The notes under the pieces were generated by a model. The model saw nothing but the letters and a program-made list of their open reading frames with translations. It did not search any database and was not told the DNA's origin. From assembly GCA_045592745.1 (NCBI GenBank), contig JAZNVH010000036.1:1-31407 (forward strand): DNA of 31,407 nt. Reading direction: 5' to 3'. The position numbers and the translations under genes were made by a program. Source of the DNA: Aphodoplasma sp045592745. Its GTDB lineage: Bacteria; Bacillota; Clostridia; UBA1381; UMGS1253. Shown one piece after another: positions 14,021 to 22,700 of the stretch. Every line of letters begins with the position of its first letter. Position 1 is the stretch's first letter.

Positions 14021-15310
14021 TTATTTGCTTGGTACAAGTTCTGTTTTTCCGCCCATATACATTCTGAGTGGTTCAGGAATTGCAACGCTTCCGTCGGCAC
14101 GCAGGTTGTTTTCCAAAAATGCGATAAGCATACGCGGCGGTGCAACAACTGTATTATTAAGTGTGTGAGCAAAGTAGTTGCCCTTTTCTTTGTTTCTTAT
14201 GCGGATGCCAAGGCGTCTTGCCTGTGCATCGCCAAGGTTTGAGCAGCTGCCGACCTCGAAATATTTTTGCTGACGTGGCGACCACGCTTCGACGTCGATG
14301 CTCTTGACCTTCAAATCTGCCAAATCGCCTGAGCAACACTCAAGTGTGCGTACGGGAATGTCGAGCGAGCGGAAGAAATCAACAGTGTTTGTATAAAGCT
14401 TTACAAACCAGTCTGCACTGTCCTCGGGCTTACACACAACGACCATTTCCTGCTTGTCAAACTGATGTATTCTGTAAACGCCGCGCTCTTCTATACCGTG
14501 TGCGCCAACCTCTTTTCTAAAGCACGGCGAATAGCTTGTAAGAGTCTGGGGAAGCTCGCTCTCATCAAGGCTTGTATCAATAAATTTACCAATCATTGAG
14601 TGTTCGCTTGTACCGATAAGGTAAAGGTCCTCGCCCTCAATTTTATACATCATATTTTCCATTTCGGCAAAGCTCATAACGCCTGTAACAACATTTGAGC
14701 GAATCATAAACGGCGGCACATAATAGGTAAAGCCACGGTCAATCATAAAGTCGCGCGCATATGACAAAATTGCAGAATGAAGACGGGCAATATCGCCTTT
14801 AAGATAATAAAAACCATTTCCACTTACTCTTCTTGCACTGTCAAGGTCAATTCCGTCAAGACTTTCCATAATATCTACGTGATAAGGAACCTCGTATTCA
14901 GGCACGACAGGCTCGCCAAAGCGCTCGACCTCGACGTTTTCAGAATCGTCTTTGCCTATAGGAACAGAGTCGTCTATAATGTTTGGTATTACAAGCATTC
15001 TTTCGCGAATTTGCGCTTCAAGTTCGTCAACCTTTACGTTAAGAGCCGCAAGCTCGTCAGCCATAGCGCCAACCTGTTTTTTAGCCTCTTCAGCTTCGTC
15101 TTTTTTGCCCTGACCCATAAGAGCGCCTATTTGCTTGCTTATAGAATTTCTCTGGCTTCTAAGATAGTCGCAGCGTGTTTTTGCATCGCGAAACTCTGTG
15201 TCAAGAGCGATAACCTCGTCTACCAAGACAAGTTTATCATCCTGAAATTTCTTTTTGATGTTTTCTTTTACGATGTCAGGATTTGTTCTTATTAGCTTAA
15301 TGTCAATCAT
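14021..15310 (-). CDS. serS: Seryl-tRNA synthetase
   Basis: Charges tRNA-Ser. The 429 residues have the N-terminal antiparallel coiled-coil arm (about 1-110) and a class II catalytic core: motif 2 around FRKEVGAHGIEERGVYRIHQFDK, the serine-binding LIGTSEHSMIG, and motif 3 LNNTVVAPPRMLIAFLENN. Length and motifs are normal. AAGGGGA lies about 7 bases before the ATG. It starts 32 bases after the gene at 15343-15804 with no promoter or T-box leader between, so it appears to be the last gene of the parAB operon. Coupling a synthetase to the segregation operon is unusual in principle, although serS lies near parAB and the origin in several clostridia from memory. Confidence 0.97.
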   Translation of the reverse strand: MIDIKLIRTNPDIVKENIKKKFQDDKLVLVDEVIALDTEFRDAKTRCDYLRSQRNSISKQIGALMGQGKKDEAEEAKKQVGAMADELAALNVKVDELEAQIRERMLVIPNIIDDSVPIGKDDSENVEVERFGEPVVPEYEVPYHVDIMESLDGIDLDSARRVSGNGFYYLKGDIARLHSAILSYARDFMIDRGFTYYVPPFMIRSNVVTGVMSFAEMENMMYKIEGEDLYLIGTSEHSMIGKFIDTSLDESELPQTLTSYSPCFRKEVGAHGIEERGVYRIHQFDKQEMVVVCKPEDSADWFVKLYTNTVDFFRSLDIPVRTLECCSGDLADLKVKSIDVEAWSPRQQKYFEVGSCSNLGDAQARRLGIRIRNKEKGNYFAHTLNNTVVAPPRMLIAFLENNLRADGSVAIPEPLRMYMGGKTELVPSK

Positions 15311-15342
15311 ATCTATTCCCCTTTGTATGTTAAATTATTTTA

Positions 15343-15804
15343 TTATTCGTATACTTCTTCCAAAATGGCTTTTGCTCTGTCGTAAAGCTCCGGAATATAT
15401 TTATCTGCCTCTTCTTTTGTGATAAGCTGTTGCTTATCAATCATTTCAAACAATTTTTCAAGCTCGTCATATTTTTCATACCTGAATGCAACATACATCT
15501 GGCGCATTATTTCTGTCTGGCGCGCATATTTTGCGTTCGAGTCCGATACGATGTCAAAGTCTGTTTTTAATGTGTTATACTCGTTTTGTAAGGCGTGAAG
15601 ATCGTTTGTGAGCTTGACATTTTCTTCTGTAAGCTTTGCAATATTTTGGTTGGCGTTCTTTGTAAAAGTGCCTAAAACCTGGATGCTGCCATCGTCAGAT
15701 GATATAAGGCGCGCCTGCAAAAGAGTTGCCGTAGAAACAAGCACAATTGCTATTATACAGAGTATTGCGGAGTAAAGCCAAAGTGATTTTGTAGATTTTT
15801 TCAT
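15343..15804 (-). CDS. Uncharacterised membrane-anchored coiled-coil protein
   Basis: I do not recognise a family. The 153-residue product has a short basic N-terminus, one membrane helix (about 9-31), then a mostly helical region with heptad-like spacing (about 50-95) and an acidic, helical C-terminus (KYDELEKLFEMI). A signal anchor with the coiled coil outside the membrane is the simplest topology, with the coil on the cytoplasmic side less likely. GAGGT lies 7 bases before the ATG. It begins 10 bases after the DUF4446 stop and ends 32 bases before serS, so it sits inside the parAB-DUF4446-serS operon. The position next to the ParABS system and a second single-pass membrane protein makes a role near segregation or the envelope conceivable, but nothing in the sequence proves it. 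Confidence 0.8.
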   Translation of the reverse strand: MKKSTKSLWLYSAILCIIAIVLVSTATLLQARLISSDDGSIQVLGTFTKNANQNIAKLTEENVKLTNDLHALQNEYNTLKTDFDIVSDSNAKYARQTEIMRQMYVAFRYEKYDELEKLFEMIDKQQLITKEEADKYIPELYDRAKAILEEVYE

Positions 15805-15814
15805 TAGTATTACC

Positions 15815-16309
15815 TCATTTCAGTTTGTTATCATAAGAGCGAAGAGCGCGCTCAAAAGCTTCTATTTCTTCGTCTGACATTGTAGAATTTGATTTTCCTT
15901 TTAAAATTGATTTTATGTATAGATTTGAGTGGGTGCGTCCATAGATAGAGGTTAAAATAAAGCCCGTATCCTCTGCATCGAGAAGCGCGATTGAAAAGCT
16001 TAAGTTATTTGTAATGTCGTTAAAGGCGTCATAATGCACAACGGCAAATTTTTGTACGCCTGCGCGAACCATTTTCTCTATTTGCTCAAACTTTTTTGTT
16101 TTTTTATCAAGCTCGCCATAAAGCTCATTTATCTTATTATAATATAAAGTAATCGTTTCGTCCAGCTTTCCTGACGAACAATTTTGCATAATTCGTTTAA
16201 GTTTTGTTGTGTTTAGTATGCTCATTACAAGACACGCTATTAAAACTGCAACAAGCAAAGCACAAACGAGCAGGACTACTTCAAGTGTGGCTTGTGATAT
16301 GGAAACCAT
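15815..16309 (-). CDS. DUF4446 family membrane protein
   Basis: A 164-residue protein with a single N-terminal membrane helix (about 9-32), a helical linker (about 40-85) and a C-terminal domain with the DUF4446 core: KFAVVHYDAFNDITNNLSFSIALLD, then TSIYGRTHSNLYIKSI and an acidic tail with SDEEIEAFERA. The family is known to sit directly behind parB in many Clostridia; its function is not established. AGGAGG lies 9 bases before the ATG. A gap of 186 bases separates it from parB; I found no convincing promoter or terminator in it. The next gene follows after 10 bases. Confidence 0.9.
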   Translation of the reverse strand: MVSISQATLEVVLLVCALLVAVLIACLVMSILNTTKLKRIMQNCSSGKLDETITLYYNKINELYGELDKKTKKFEQIEKMVRAGVQKFAVVHYDAFNDITNNLSFSIALLDAEDTGFILTSIYGRTHSNLYIKSILKGKSNSTMSDEEIEAFERALRSYDNKLK

Positions 16310-16495
16310 AAGCCAAAGCCTCCTTTTTGTGTGGTAATTTTTCCAAAAAACGCAACATGCTCTAAAACGCCTCTAAAATGCGCTGTATTAAAAAATCGTT
16401 CCAAAACATATTGACATATTGCCGCGCATTAGTTCGTTTAATGTGGGAAGGGCGATTTTTGACCAAAATTGGCAACTTCTGGAAAATTATGGAAA

Positions 16496-17389
16496 TTATA
16501 CATCCAGTATCTTCAATAAACGCTCAAGGTCGTTTGCAGAATAATATTCGATTTCTATTTTACCTTTTTTTGCTCCGTTTAAAATTTTTACCTTTGTACC
16601 GAGTGTGTCGCTCATGCGCTTTTGTATTTCGCCAAGCTGCAAATCAAGTTGGGTTACTGAAGTTGGCTTTTTCGGTTCTTTTTTAGGAGCGTTAAGTGTT
16701 TTTGCAAGCTGTTCTGCCTGACGTACACTGAGTGCATTTTCTACGATTTTTTCAGCGAGCAAAAGCTTTGCGTCTTCGTCATTTACAGAAAGTATTGCGC
16801 GGGCATGTCCACTTGAAAGTGTGCCTGCTTCAAGCATTTTGCGTACTTTTTGAGGCAGCGACAGAAGTCTTATGGAATTTGCAATCGCAGAGCGGCTTTT
16901 CCCAACCTGCTCTGATACCTGCTCCTGCGTAAGCAAAAAATCATCTAAAAGCGCCTTATAGCTTAGTGCTTCTTCGATAGGATTAAGGTTTTCGCGCTGC
17001 AAATTTTCTATAAGTGCAACCTGCATAGTCGCAAGCTCGTCGTAGCTTCTTATTATAGCGGGAATTTTATTAAGGCCTGCTATGCGGCTTGCTCTCCAAC
17101 GGCGCTCGCCTGCTACAATCTGATAAAATCCGTTGTTTAAATCCTTTACTATTATCGGCTGAATTACGCCGTGTTTTTTTATGGATTCAGCGAGCAAACC
17201 AAGCTTTTCTTCATCAAAAGCTTTGCGTGGTTGCTCTTTATTAGGTTCAATCTGCGAAATTTTAAGTTCGGTGATATTTTCGGAAGATGTTGAATTTATA
17301 AAGCTTATATCACGTTCTACTATATCGGTTTCGTTTGCTTCGGCGCCAAACAGTGCGCCAATCCCCTTGCCCAAACCTCGTTTTGCCAT
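16496..17389 (-). CDS. parB: Chromosome partitioning protein ParB (Spo0J)
   Basis: ParB binds parS and spreads along DNA as a CTP-dependent clamp to guide origin segregation. The 297 residues start with the typical KRGLGKGIGALFG. The CTP-binding N-terminal domain carries HGVIQPIIV and the GERRWRA motif (about 94-100). The helix-turn-helix lies around LTQEQVSEQVGKSRSAIANSIRLL, and a C-terminal dimerisation domain follows a lysine/proline-rich linker. AGGT in GGAGGT lies 8 bases before the ATG. It starts 29 bases after parA on the same strand. The two perfect parS sites just upstream of parA are its expected loading sites. Confidence 0.97.
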   Translation of the reverse strand: MAKRGLGKGIGALFGAEANETDIVERDISFINSTSSENITELKISQIEPNKEQPRKAFDEEKLGLLAESIKKHGVIQPIIVKDLNNGFYQIVAGERRWRASRIAGLNKIPAIIRSYDELATMQVALIENLQRENLNPIEEALSYKALLDDFLLTQEQVSEQVGKSRSAIANSIRLLSLPQKVRKMLEAGTLSSGHARAILSVNDEDAKLLLAEKIVENALSVRQAEQLAKTLNAPKKEPKKPTSVTQLDLQLGEIQKRMSDTLGTKVKILNGAKKGKIEIEYYSANDLERLLKILDV

Positions 17390-17418
17390 ATATTAATACC
17401 TCCGGTTATTTTCAAAAA

Positions 17419-18183
17419 TTATTTATTAGCTGCAATTACCTCGCTTGCAAGCGCCAGATATGCATCTGCACCTTTTGAGGTGATATCATATGTAAGAATT
17501 GATTCCCCAAAGCTTGGCGCTTCGCTAAGGCGTACGTTTCGTGGTATAGCTGTGCCGTAAAGCTTGTCCTTAAAGAACTTTTTGAGCTCGTCCATAACCT
17601 GTATTGCAAGGTTTGTGCGCGAATCGAACATTGTTGCAACTATTCCTTCTATCGATAAGTTGGGATTAAACACCTTCTTGACCGTTTTTATCGTCTTTGT
17701 CAGCTGTGAAAGCCCCTCAAGCGCATAATATTCGCACTGTACGGGTATAAGTATAGAGTCGGCACAGCAAAATGCGTTGAGTGTAATAAGTCCAAGCGAG
17801 GGCGGACAGTCTATAATAATAAAATCATACTCATCTTTTACGTCGCCAAGGCACTTTTTAAGGCGCGCCTCCCTGTTTTCTACTGCCACAAGCTCGACCT
17901 CTGCTCCTGCGAGCTCAATATTTGACGGCAGACAGTCAAGTCTGTCCTGATATGTATGCACTATTGCATCTTTTGCGGGAGTAGCGTTTATAAGGCAATC
18001 GTATACAGAATATTCTGTTTCCTGACGGTTTATACCGATACCGCTTGTTGCGTTTCCCTGCGGGTCAGTATCTGCCAGAAGGACGCGTTTTCCTTTGAAA
18101 GCAAGTCCTGCTGCAAGATTTACAGATGTTGTTGTTTTGCCAACGCCGCCTTTTTGGTTTGCAACTGCAATTATTTTGCCCAT
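17419..18183 (-). CDS. parA: Chromosome partitioning ATPase ParA (Soj)
   Basis: A Walker-type ATPase of 254 residues that works with ParB in origin segregation and, in Bacillus, in control of DnaA. The deviant Walker A motif KGGVGKTTT spans about 11-19, with the second lysine at 11; the Walker B-like DYDFIIIDCPPSLG and the switch region VPVQCEYYALEGL are present. The ATG at 18183 is chosen because MGKIIAVANQKGG is the normal start and AAGGAG lies about 10 bases upstream. The frame stays open to 18279 only because it runs through the promoter and one parS site. First gene of the operon; the usual rsmG-mnmG-mnmE genes are not upstream here. Confidence 0.97.
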   Translation of the reverse strand: MGKIIAVANQKGGVGKTTTSVNLAAGLAFKGKRVLLADTDPQGNATSGIGINRQETEYSVYDCLINATPAKDAIVHTYQDRLDCLPSNIELAGAEVELVAVENREARLKKCLGDVKDEYDFIIIDCPPSLGLITLNAFCCADSILIPVQCEYYALEGLSQLTKTIKTVKKVFNPNLSIEGIVATMFDSRTNLAIQVMDELKKFFKDKLYGTAIPRNVRLSEAPSFGESILTYDITSKGADAYLALASEVIAANK

Positions 18184-18218
18184 TACATAATCACTCCTTC
18201 CGCAACAGCTTAATATAC

Positions 18219-18247
18219 ATTTTAACACATAACGTGTGAATAGTAAA
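18219..18247 (-). promoter_or_regulatory. Probable parAB promoter
   Basis: On the minus strand TTTACT (18242-18247), 17 bases, TAAAAT (18219-18224). The first parS site begins 16 bases upstream of the -35 box, so ParB spreading could affect it. Confidence 0.5.
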
Positions 18248-18262
18248 GGGGTTATAGACAAA

Positions 18263-18278
18263 TGTTTCACGTGAAACA
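18263..18278. other. parS site 1
   Basis: A perfect copy of the 16-base palindromic ParB-binding consensus TGTTTCACGTGAAACA. Confidence 0.97.
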
Positions 18279-18301
18279 AAAATATTTTTCAAGCCCACGA
18301 A

Positions 18302-18317
18302 TGTTTCACGTGAAACA
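18302..18317. other. parS site 2
   Basis: A second perfect 16-base parS, 39 bases from the first, in the gap between the divergent parA and glycosyltransferase genes. Confidence 0.97.
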
Positions 18318-18350
18318 CGCATAAAAATAAGAGAAAGTTATGAAAAAATC

Positions 18351-18379
18351 TTGAAATAGGAAATATTTTGTGCTAAAAT
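18351..18379 (+). promoter_or_regulatory. Promoter of the glycosyltransferase gene
   Basis: TTGAAA (18351-18356), 17 bases, TAAAAT (18374-18379), 38 bases upstream of the ATG. Confidence 0.6.
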
Positions 18380-18417
18380 AAAAAAGTTGTGATTATACTT
18401 TTGAGAGGAAGACCTAT

Positions 18418-19893
18418 ATGGAACGAAAACATAGCCTGATAAGGAACCATGAAACGAAAATTGAATGTGGTGTACGTGTTGCTGTCTGTGCTTTGGCATG
18501 CATATTTGTTTTGCTTGCGGTGATTGGAAACCTTTTGGCAACACATAGTACGGGGGGTAATTTTACCATATCCGTTCTTGTGAGCGCGGCGGTTTTGTGT
18601 TTTATAGCAGCGTTTGCTGAGAAAACCGCGGATGCCTATAAATCATGGCTTGTATTTATATTTATAGTGGCATTTGCATCGCGGCTTATTATGCTCAATA
18701 TGTGGCCAATAGAGCCGTCAAGCGACTTTGCAAACACATACAAAACAGCACTTGCGCTTGCAGAGGCAGGGGTGGATGAGATACGAACGATTATGAAATA
18801 TAGTTTCGGATATTATTACAACGGTTGGTCTATGCATATGCCATTTATACTTCTTGAAATGGCTATTATTAAGGTTTTTGGTCCGGGATATTATCCAATA
18901 CAGGTTTTCTTTGCTGTGTTCAGCTCGCTTAGTTGCGTTGTGGCGGCAGCAATAGCAAAAGTTTTATATGGCAGGCGTGCAGGAATAATTACAGGTATAG
19001 CGATGTCATTTTTGCCGCCCGTTCTTATGTATTCGACAGTTTTATCAAATCAGCATGTGGCGACATTCTTTTTTCTTCTTGCAATATATATACTTATAGA
19101 AAAGCGTATGAAACACAGACTTGTAAATGTGGCGTTTGCCTCTGTTTGTATAGCTGTTTCGCAGCTTATACGCCCCGAAATGCCGGTGTTTGTAGTAGCG
19201 GTGCTCTGCTATTTTGTATACAAATATATATTAGGCGTTAAAAACAAAAGAAAATTAAAAGCACTTCGCAAAAAAGTTGCAGGATATTGTGTGATGGTTT
19301 TGGGAACATGCGTGATATTGGTGTTTGCAACAAGCCTTTTTATAAACGAGGCGGGTTTTATAGAAAACAGAATAACTCAAAACAATTACAAATATAAGAT
19401 AGCGGTTGGATTAAACGCCGAAAGCCTTGGTCAGTGGAACGAAGCTGACGCACAATATGCAAACAATACGCCAATGCTTGACAAATTGATATTTGAGCGT
19501 ACAGAAAACATATTTGATCTTGCCATACTTGGAGCAAGAAAAACTATGTACCAGTATGGAACATACAATTATCCATGGTGTATACAAGGAAAAACAGGAA
19601 GCTTTGTTGAAAAATGGTATGAACCGCTTACAAATGGCAGTATGCTTGTTATATTGCTTCTGTGTCTTTATAAGGTTATAATGTCAATATTTAATAAGAG
19701 CAAAAGAGAGTTGTTATTGCTTTTATCACTACTTGGGTATTTTGCCGTATTTACTATTATTGAAGTGCAATGCAGATACAACTATCTTATGATTCCGCTT
19801 TTTGTGATTTTTGCAAGCGGAGCGCTTATACATCTTTACGGATACAGACAGATTCTTGTTGAAAAAATAAAAAAGAGAAAAGAGAATGTTTAA
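18418..19893 (+). CDS. Membrane glycosyltransferase, GT39/PMT-like
   Basis: A polytopic membrane protein of 491 residues with about 10-12 hydrophobic segments, resembling the ArnT/PMT_2 (GT39, GT-C fold) group that uses polyprenyl-linked sugars. After two N-terminal helices comes an outer loop with WPIEPSSDFANTY, the region where GT-C enzymes keep a catalytic Asp, then a long helical array (LPPVLMYSTVLSNQHVATFF is typical) and a loop before the last helices. The acceptor cannot be read; wall polymer, lipid and protein are all possible. GAGGAAG lies about 8 bases before the ATG. It is monocistronic, divergent from parA, and ends at a strong terminator. The broad class is fairly sure, the exact family less so. 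Confidence 0.75.
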   Translation: MERKHSLIRNHETKIECGVRVAVCALACIFVLLAVIGNLLATHSTGGNFTISVLVSAAVLCFIAAFAEKTADAYKSWLVFIFIVAFASRLIMLNMWPIEPSSDFANTYKTALALAEAGVDEIRTIMKYSFGYYYNGWSMHMPFILLEMAIIKVFGPGYYPIQVFFAVFSSLSCVVAAAIAKVLYGRRAGIITGIAMSFLPPVLMYSTVLSNQHVATFFFLLAIYILIEKRMKHRLVNVAFASVCIAVSQLIRPEMPVFVVAVLCYFVYKYILGVKNKRKLKALRKKVAGYCVMVLGTCVILVFATSLFINEAGFIENRITQNNYKYKIAVGLNAESLGQWNEADAQYANNTPMLDKLIFERTENIFDLAILGARKTMYQYGTYNYPWCIQGKTGSFVEKWYEPLTNGSMLVILLLCLYKVIMSIFNKSKRELLLLLSLLGYFAVFTIIEVQCRYNYLMIPLFVIFASGALIHLYGYRQILVEKIKKRKENV

Positions 19894-19914
19894 AAATACT
19901 TATGGAAAATATTT

Positions 19915-19945
19915 ACAGGGCAAGCCGTTGGCTTGCCCTGTTTTA
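19915..19945. terminator. Bidirectional terminator between glycosyltransferase and potD
   Basis: The perfect 12-bp stem ACAGGGCAAGCC/GGCTTGCCCTGT is followed by four T's. Confidence 0.9.
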
Positions 19946-19961
19946 CTATATTTAAATGATA

Positions 19962-21020
19962 TTATTTTGCTTTTACCATATTCCATGCATCAATAAAGCT
20001 TGTATTATCTGCGGGAAGAGTTTCATAAATCTCGCATTTTTCAAGAACTGAAGCAGGAGGATAACGGTTGGGGTCGTTTTTGATTTCGTCCGGCAAAAGC
20101 TCTTTTGCAGCTGCATTAGGTGTTGAGTAACCAGTCTCTATACTGTTTTTAACAGCGATTTCCGGTCTTAGCATAAAGTTGATAAACTGTTCTGCAGCTT
20201 CTTTGTTTTTGCTTGTTTTTAAGATTACAAGGTTATCGATTGCGCGGTTTGTACCTTCAACAGGAATTGCAAAACGCATATTTTCGGGCTGCTCTTCAAT
20301 TGCTGTCATACCCTCGCCAAGATATACCATAGCCATAGCCGCAGCGCCGCTCATAACCTTTGGTGCAAGCTCATCTGTTCCGTATGCCAAAACATGCTCT
20401 TTTTGATTAAGAAGCATATCGCGAGCCTCGGCAATGTGCTCGGGGTCTGTATCATTCATTGAATAGCCAAGCATTTTAAGCGTAAGACCTATAGCGTCAC
20501 GAATTGAATCGAGCATGCATATCTTGCGCGAAAATGCGGGGTCAAACAAATCGTTCCAGGAAGTAATTTCTCTTCCTGTTTCGTCTATGTTATAAAGAAT
20601 GCCTACCATATCGGTCAGGTATGGTACGCTGTATTTATTTTCAGGGTCAAATGAAAGATTTCTAAATTGCGGGTCAAGATTTACAATATTTGGAATATTA
20701 TCAAAATTAATCGGTGCGAGCAAATCTTCGTCAATCATCTTTTTAACCATGTAATCTGACGGTACAATTATGTCGTATGAATCGTCGCCTGCTTTTTTTA
20801 CCTTTGCATACAGGCTTTCGTTATCGTTGTATGTGTCGTACTCAACTTTAATGCCTGTTTCTTCCTCGAACTGCTCAAGCACATCATCAGCAATATATTC
20901 TCCCCAGTTGTAAACGCGGATTGTTGTTTTTGCCTCTGATGAACCGCAGCCCGACAAACAAACTGTCATAATGATTGCCGTGCACAAAATAACTGCTACA
21001 CTTTTAAATAGTTTTTTCAA
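19962..21020 (-). CDS. potD: Spermidine/putrescine-binding lipoprotein PotD
   Basis: The extracellular polyamine-binding component of the PotABCD importer, 352 residues. The signal peptide ends in the lipobox LSGC with Cys25 as the lipid-anchored residue. The mature part opens with IRVYNWGEYI, continues with EEETGIKVEYDTYNDNESLYAKV and DIIVPSDYMVKKM, and carries acidic and aromatic residues of the family's polyamine pocket. The start codon is TTG at 21020: it is followed directly by KKLF and preceded at 6 bases by GAGAGG, with no in-frame ATG that keeps the signal peptide. It is the last gene of potABCD, 61 bases after potC. Confidence 0.95.
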   Translation of the reverse strand: MKKLFKSVAVILCTAIIMTVCLSGCGSSEAKTTIRVYNWGEYIADDVLEQFEEETGIKVEYDTYNDNESLYAKVKKAGDDSYDIIVPSDYMVKKMIDEDLLAPINFDNIPNIVNLDPQFRNLSFDPENKYSVPYLTDMVGILYNIDETGREITSWNDLFDPAFSRKICMLDSIRDAIGLTLKMLGYSMNDTDPEHIAEARDMLLNQKEHVLAYGTDELAPKVMSGAAAMAMVYLGEGMTAIEEQPENMRFAIPVEGTNRAIDNLVILKTSKNKEAAEQFINFMLRPEIAVKNSIETGYSTPNAAAKELLPDEIKNDPNRYPPASVLEKCEIYETLPADNTSFIDAWNMVKAK

Positions 21021-21081
21021 TTTAAACCTCTCTCCTTCTTTCTTATATATGCTTTATTTATTACAGATAATGAAAACTGCC

Positions 21082-21873
21082 TTATCTGTTTTCAACCTTC
21101 TTTTTTGGTTTTTCCTTTGAACGTGAGTTTATAAGAACGAGCAAAAGGAAAATTACCACAAACATTATTGTAGATAATGCATTAATGGACGGATTATATT
21201 TCTTGCTTACAGCAGAATAAATATAGATTGAAAGATTTGATGCTCCTGCGCCTGAGGTAAAGAAGCTTACAACAAAATCGTCAATCGAGAGTGTAAGCGC
21301 CAGCAAAAAGCCGGTTACGATACCGGGCATAATCTCCGGAATAATTATTTTGCGATAAGCGTATGACGGCGATGCACCAAGGTCAAGCGCCGCTTCATAC
21401 ATATTCTTATTAAGCTGATTAAGCTTCGGAAGAACCGATATTATTACATATGGAATATTAAACGTAATATGTGCTAAAAGAAGAGAATATCGTCCAAGCG
21501 GCACGCGCAAAAACACAAAAAGCAGCATAAGAGATATACCCGTTACGATATCAGGACTAAGCACAGGAACATACGTTATATTCATAATAGTGTTTTTGGC
21601 GCGTTTTTTCATATTATTTATGCCAATAGCGGCAAGCGTTCCGATAATTGTTGCAATCAGAGAGGATGAAAGTGCTATCACAAGCGTTGTCTGAAGAGCC
21701 TTCATCATTTGCGAATCGCTTAGCATTTTTATATACCAGTCAAAAGTGAAGCCACGCCATATTGCTGAGCTTGAACGCGAATCGTTAAACGAGTACACCA
21801 TTAAAACAACAATTGGTGCATACATAAATACGAACACAAGAAAGACGTAAAATTTTTTTAAAGCTTTGCTCAA
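21082..21873 (-). CDS. potC: Polyamine ABC transporter permease PotC
   Basis: A membrane permease of 263 residues with six predicted helices. The N-terminus (FLVFVFMYAPIVVLMVYSFNDSRSS) is characteristic of PotC. The EAA loop that docks on the ATPase is visible as YEAALDLGASPSYAYRKIIIPEIMPGI. It pairs with PotB to form the channel. The start ATG overlaps the potB stop by four bases, showing tight operon structure. No change in key motifs is seen. Confidence 0.96.
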   Translation of the reverse strand: MSKALKKFYVFLVFVFMYAPIVVLMVYSFNDSRSSSAIWRGFTFDWYIKMLSDSQMMKALQTTLVIALSSSLIATIIGTLAAIGINNMKKRAKNTIMNITYVPVLSPDIVTGISLMLLFVFLRVPLGRYSLLLAHITFNIPYVIISVLPKLNQLNKNMYEAALDLGASPSYAYRKIIIPEIMPGIVTGFLLALTLSIDDFVVSFFTSGAGASNLSIYIYSAVSKKYNPSINALSTIMFVVIFLLLVLINSRSKEKPKKKVENR

Positions 21874-22700
21874 AACAGACCGCCTCCCTCATTTTCTTTT
21901 TCATATTTTGACGATATTATCATAGACAAAATGATAAGCAGCATCAAAATAATTGACATAGTAGAGCCGAAATTCCAGTTATCGCTTCTTAAAAACTGGT
22001 CCTCAATTATATTGCCCATAAGCTGAATTGTGCGTCCGCTTAATATATCCGAGATTGCAAATGTTGTAACAGCAGGCATAAACACCATAGTAATGCCTGA
22101 GATTACACCCGGAAGCGACAATGGGAAGGTAACTTTGAAAAACACCTTGCTTTTGCTTGCACCGAGGTCGCCCGCTGCCTCTATAAGTGAGTTATCCATT
22201 TTTATAAGTACAGAATGTATAGGAAGTATCATAAACGGTAAAAAGTTATACACCATACCAAAGACTATCGAATATTCGTGGTACAAAAATTCAACAGGTT
22301 CAAAGCCGAGTGCTTTTATAAGCGTGTTTATAAGGCCTGCATTGTCAAGCAAAATAAGCCATGCGTATGTTCTTAAAAGAAGATTCATCCACATGGGAAT
22401 TACAAGCAACAGCAAAAGCAGTTTTTTATTTTTAAATATACTTCCTGAAAGATAATATGCTACGGGATAGCCTATTATAAGGCATATTATTGTAGCGAGA
22501 GCCGCCATCCATATTGAACGCCAAAAAGCCGCCAAAAAAATGGGCGACGAAAAAAACTTATAAAAATTTTCAAGCGAAAAAACCATGGAGCCATCGGGCA
22601 TTTCCACGGTTAAGCCGTAATATGCCACCAAAAGAAGTGGCGCAATGATAAAAATAACCGCCCACACAAGATAAGGATAGGCTGCAAATGATTTTTTCAT
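21870..22700 (-). CDS. potB: Polyamine ABC transporter permease PotB
   Basis: A membrane permease of 276 residues with about six helices and the EAA loop IEAAGDLGASKSKVFFKVTFPLSLPGV. Start choice: GTG at 22703 and ATG at 22700 are adjacent. AGGAGG lies 7 bases before the ATG and only 4 before the GTG, so I take the ATG, which overlaps the potA stop by one base (TGATG). It partners with PotC; both contact PotA. Confidence 0.96.
   Translation of the reverse strand: MKKSFAAYPYLVWAVIFIIAPLLLVAYYGLTVEMPDGSMVFSLENFYKFFSSPIFLAAFWRSIWMAALATIICLIIGYPVAYYLSGSIFKNKKLLLLLLVIPMWMNLLLRTYAWLILLDNAGLINTLIKALGFEPVEFLYHEYSIVFGMVYNFLPFMILPIHSVLIKMDNSLIEAAGDLGASKSKVFFKVTFPLSLPGVISGITMVFMPAVTTFAISDILSGRTIQLMGNIIEDQFLRSDNWNFGSTMSIILMLLIILSMIISSKYEKENEGGGLF

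Noticed and set aside
15311..15342. T-box leader for serS
   Set aside because: Only 32 bases separate serS from the preceding gene, so there is no room for one.
18184..18279. Longer N-terminus of parA starting inside a parS site
   Set aside because: The extension is out of keeping with ParA length, has no ribosome site, and crosses the promoter and parS; MGKII with AAGGAG upstream is the normal start.
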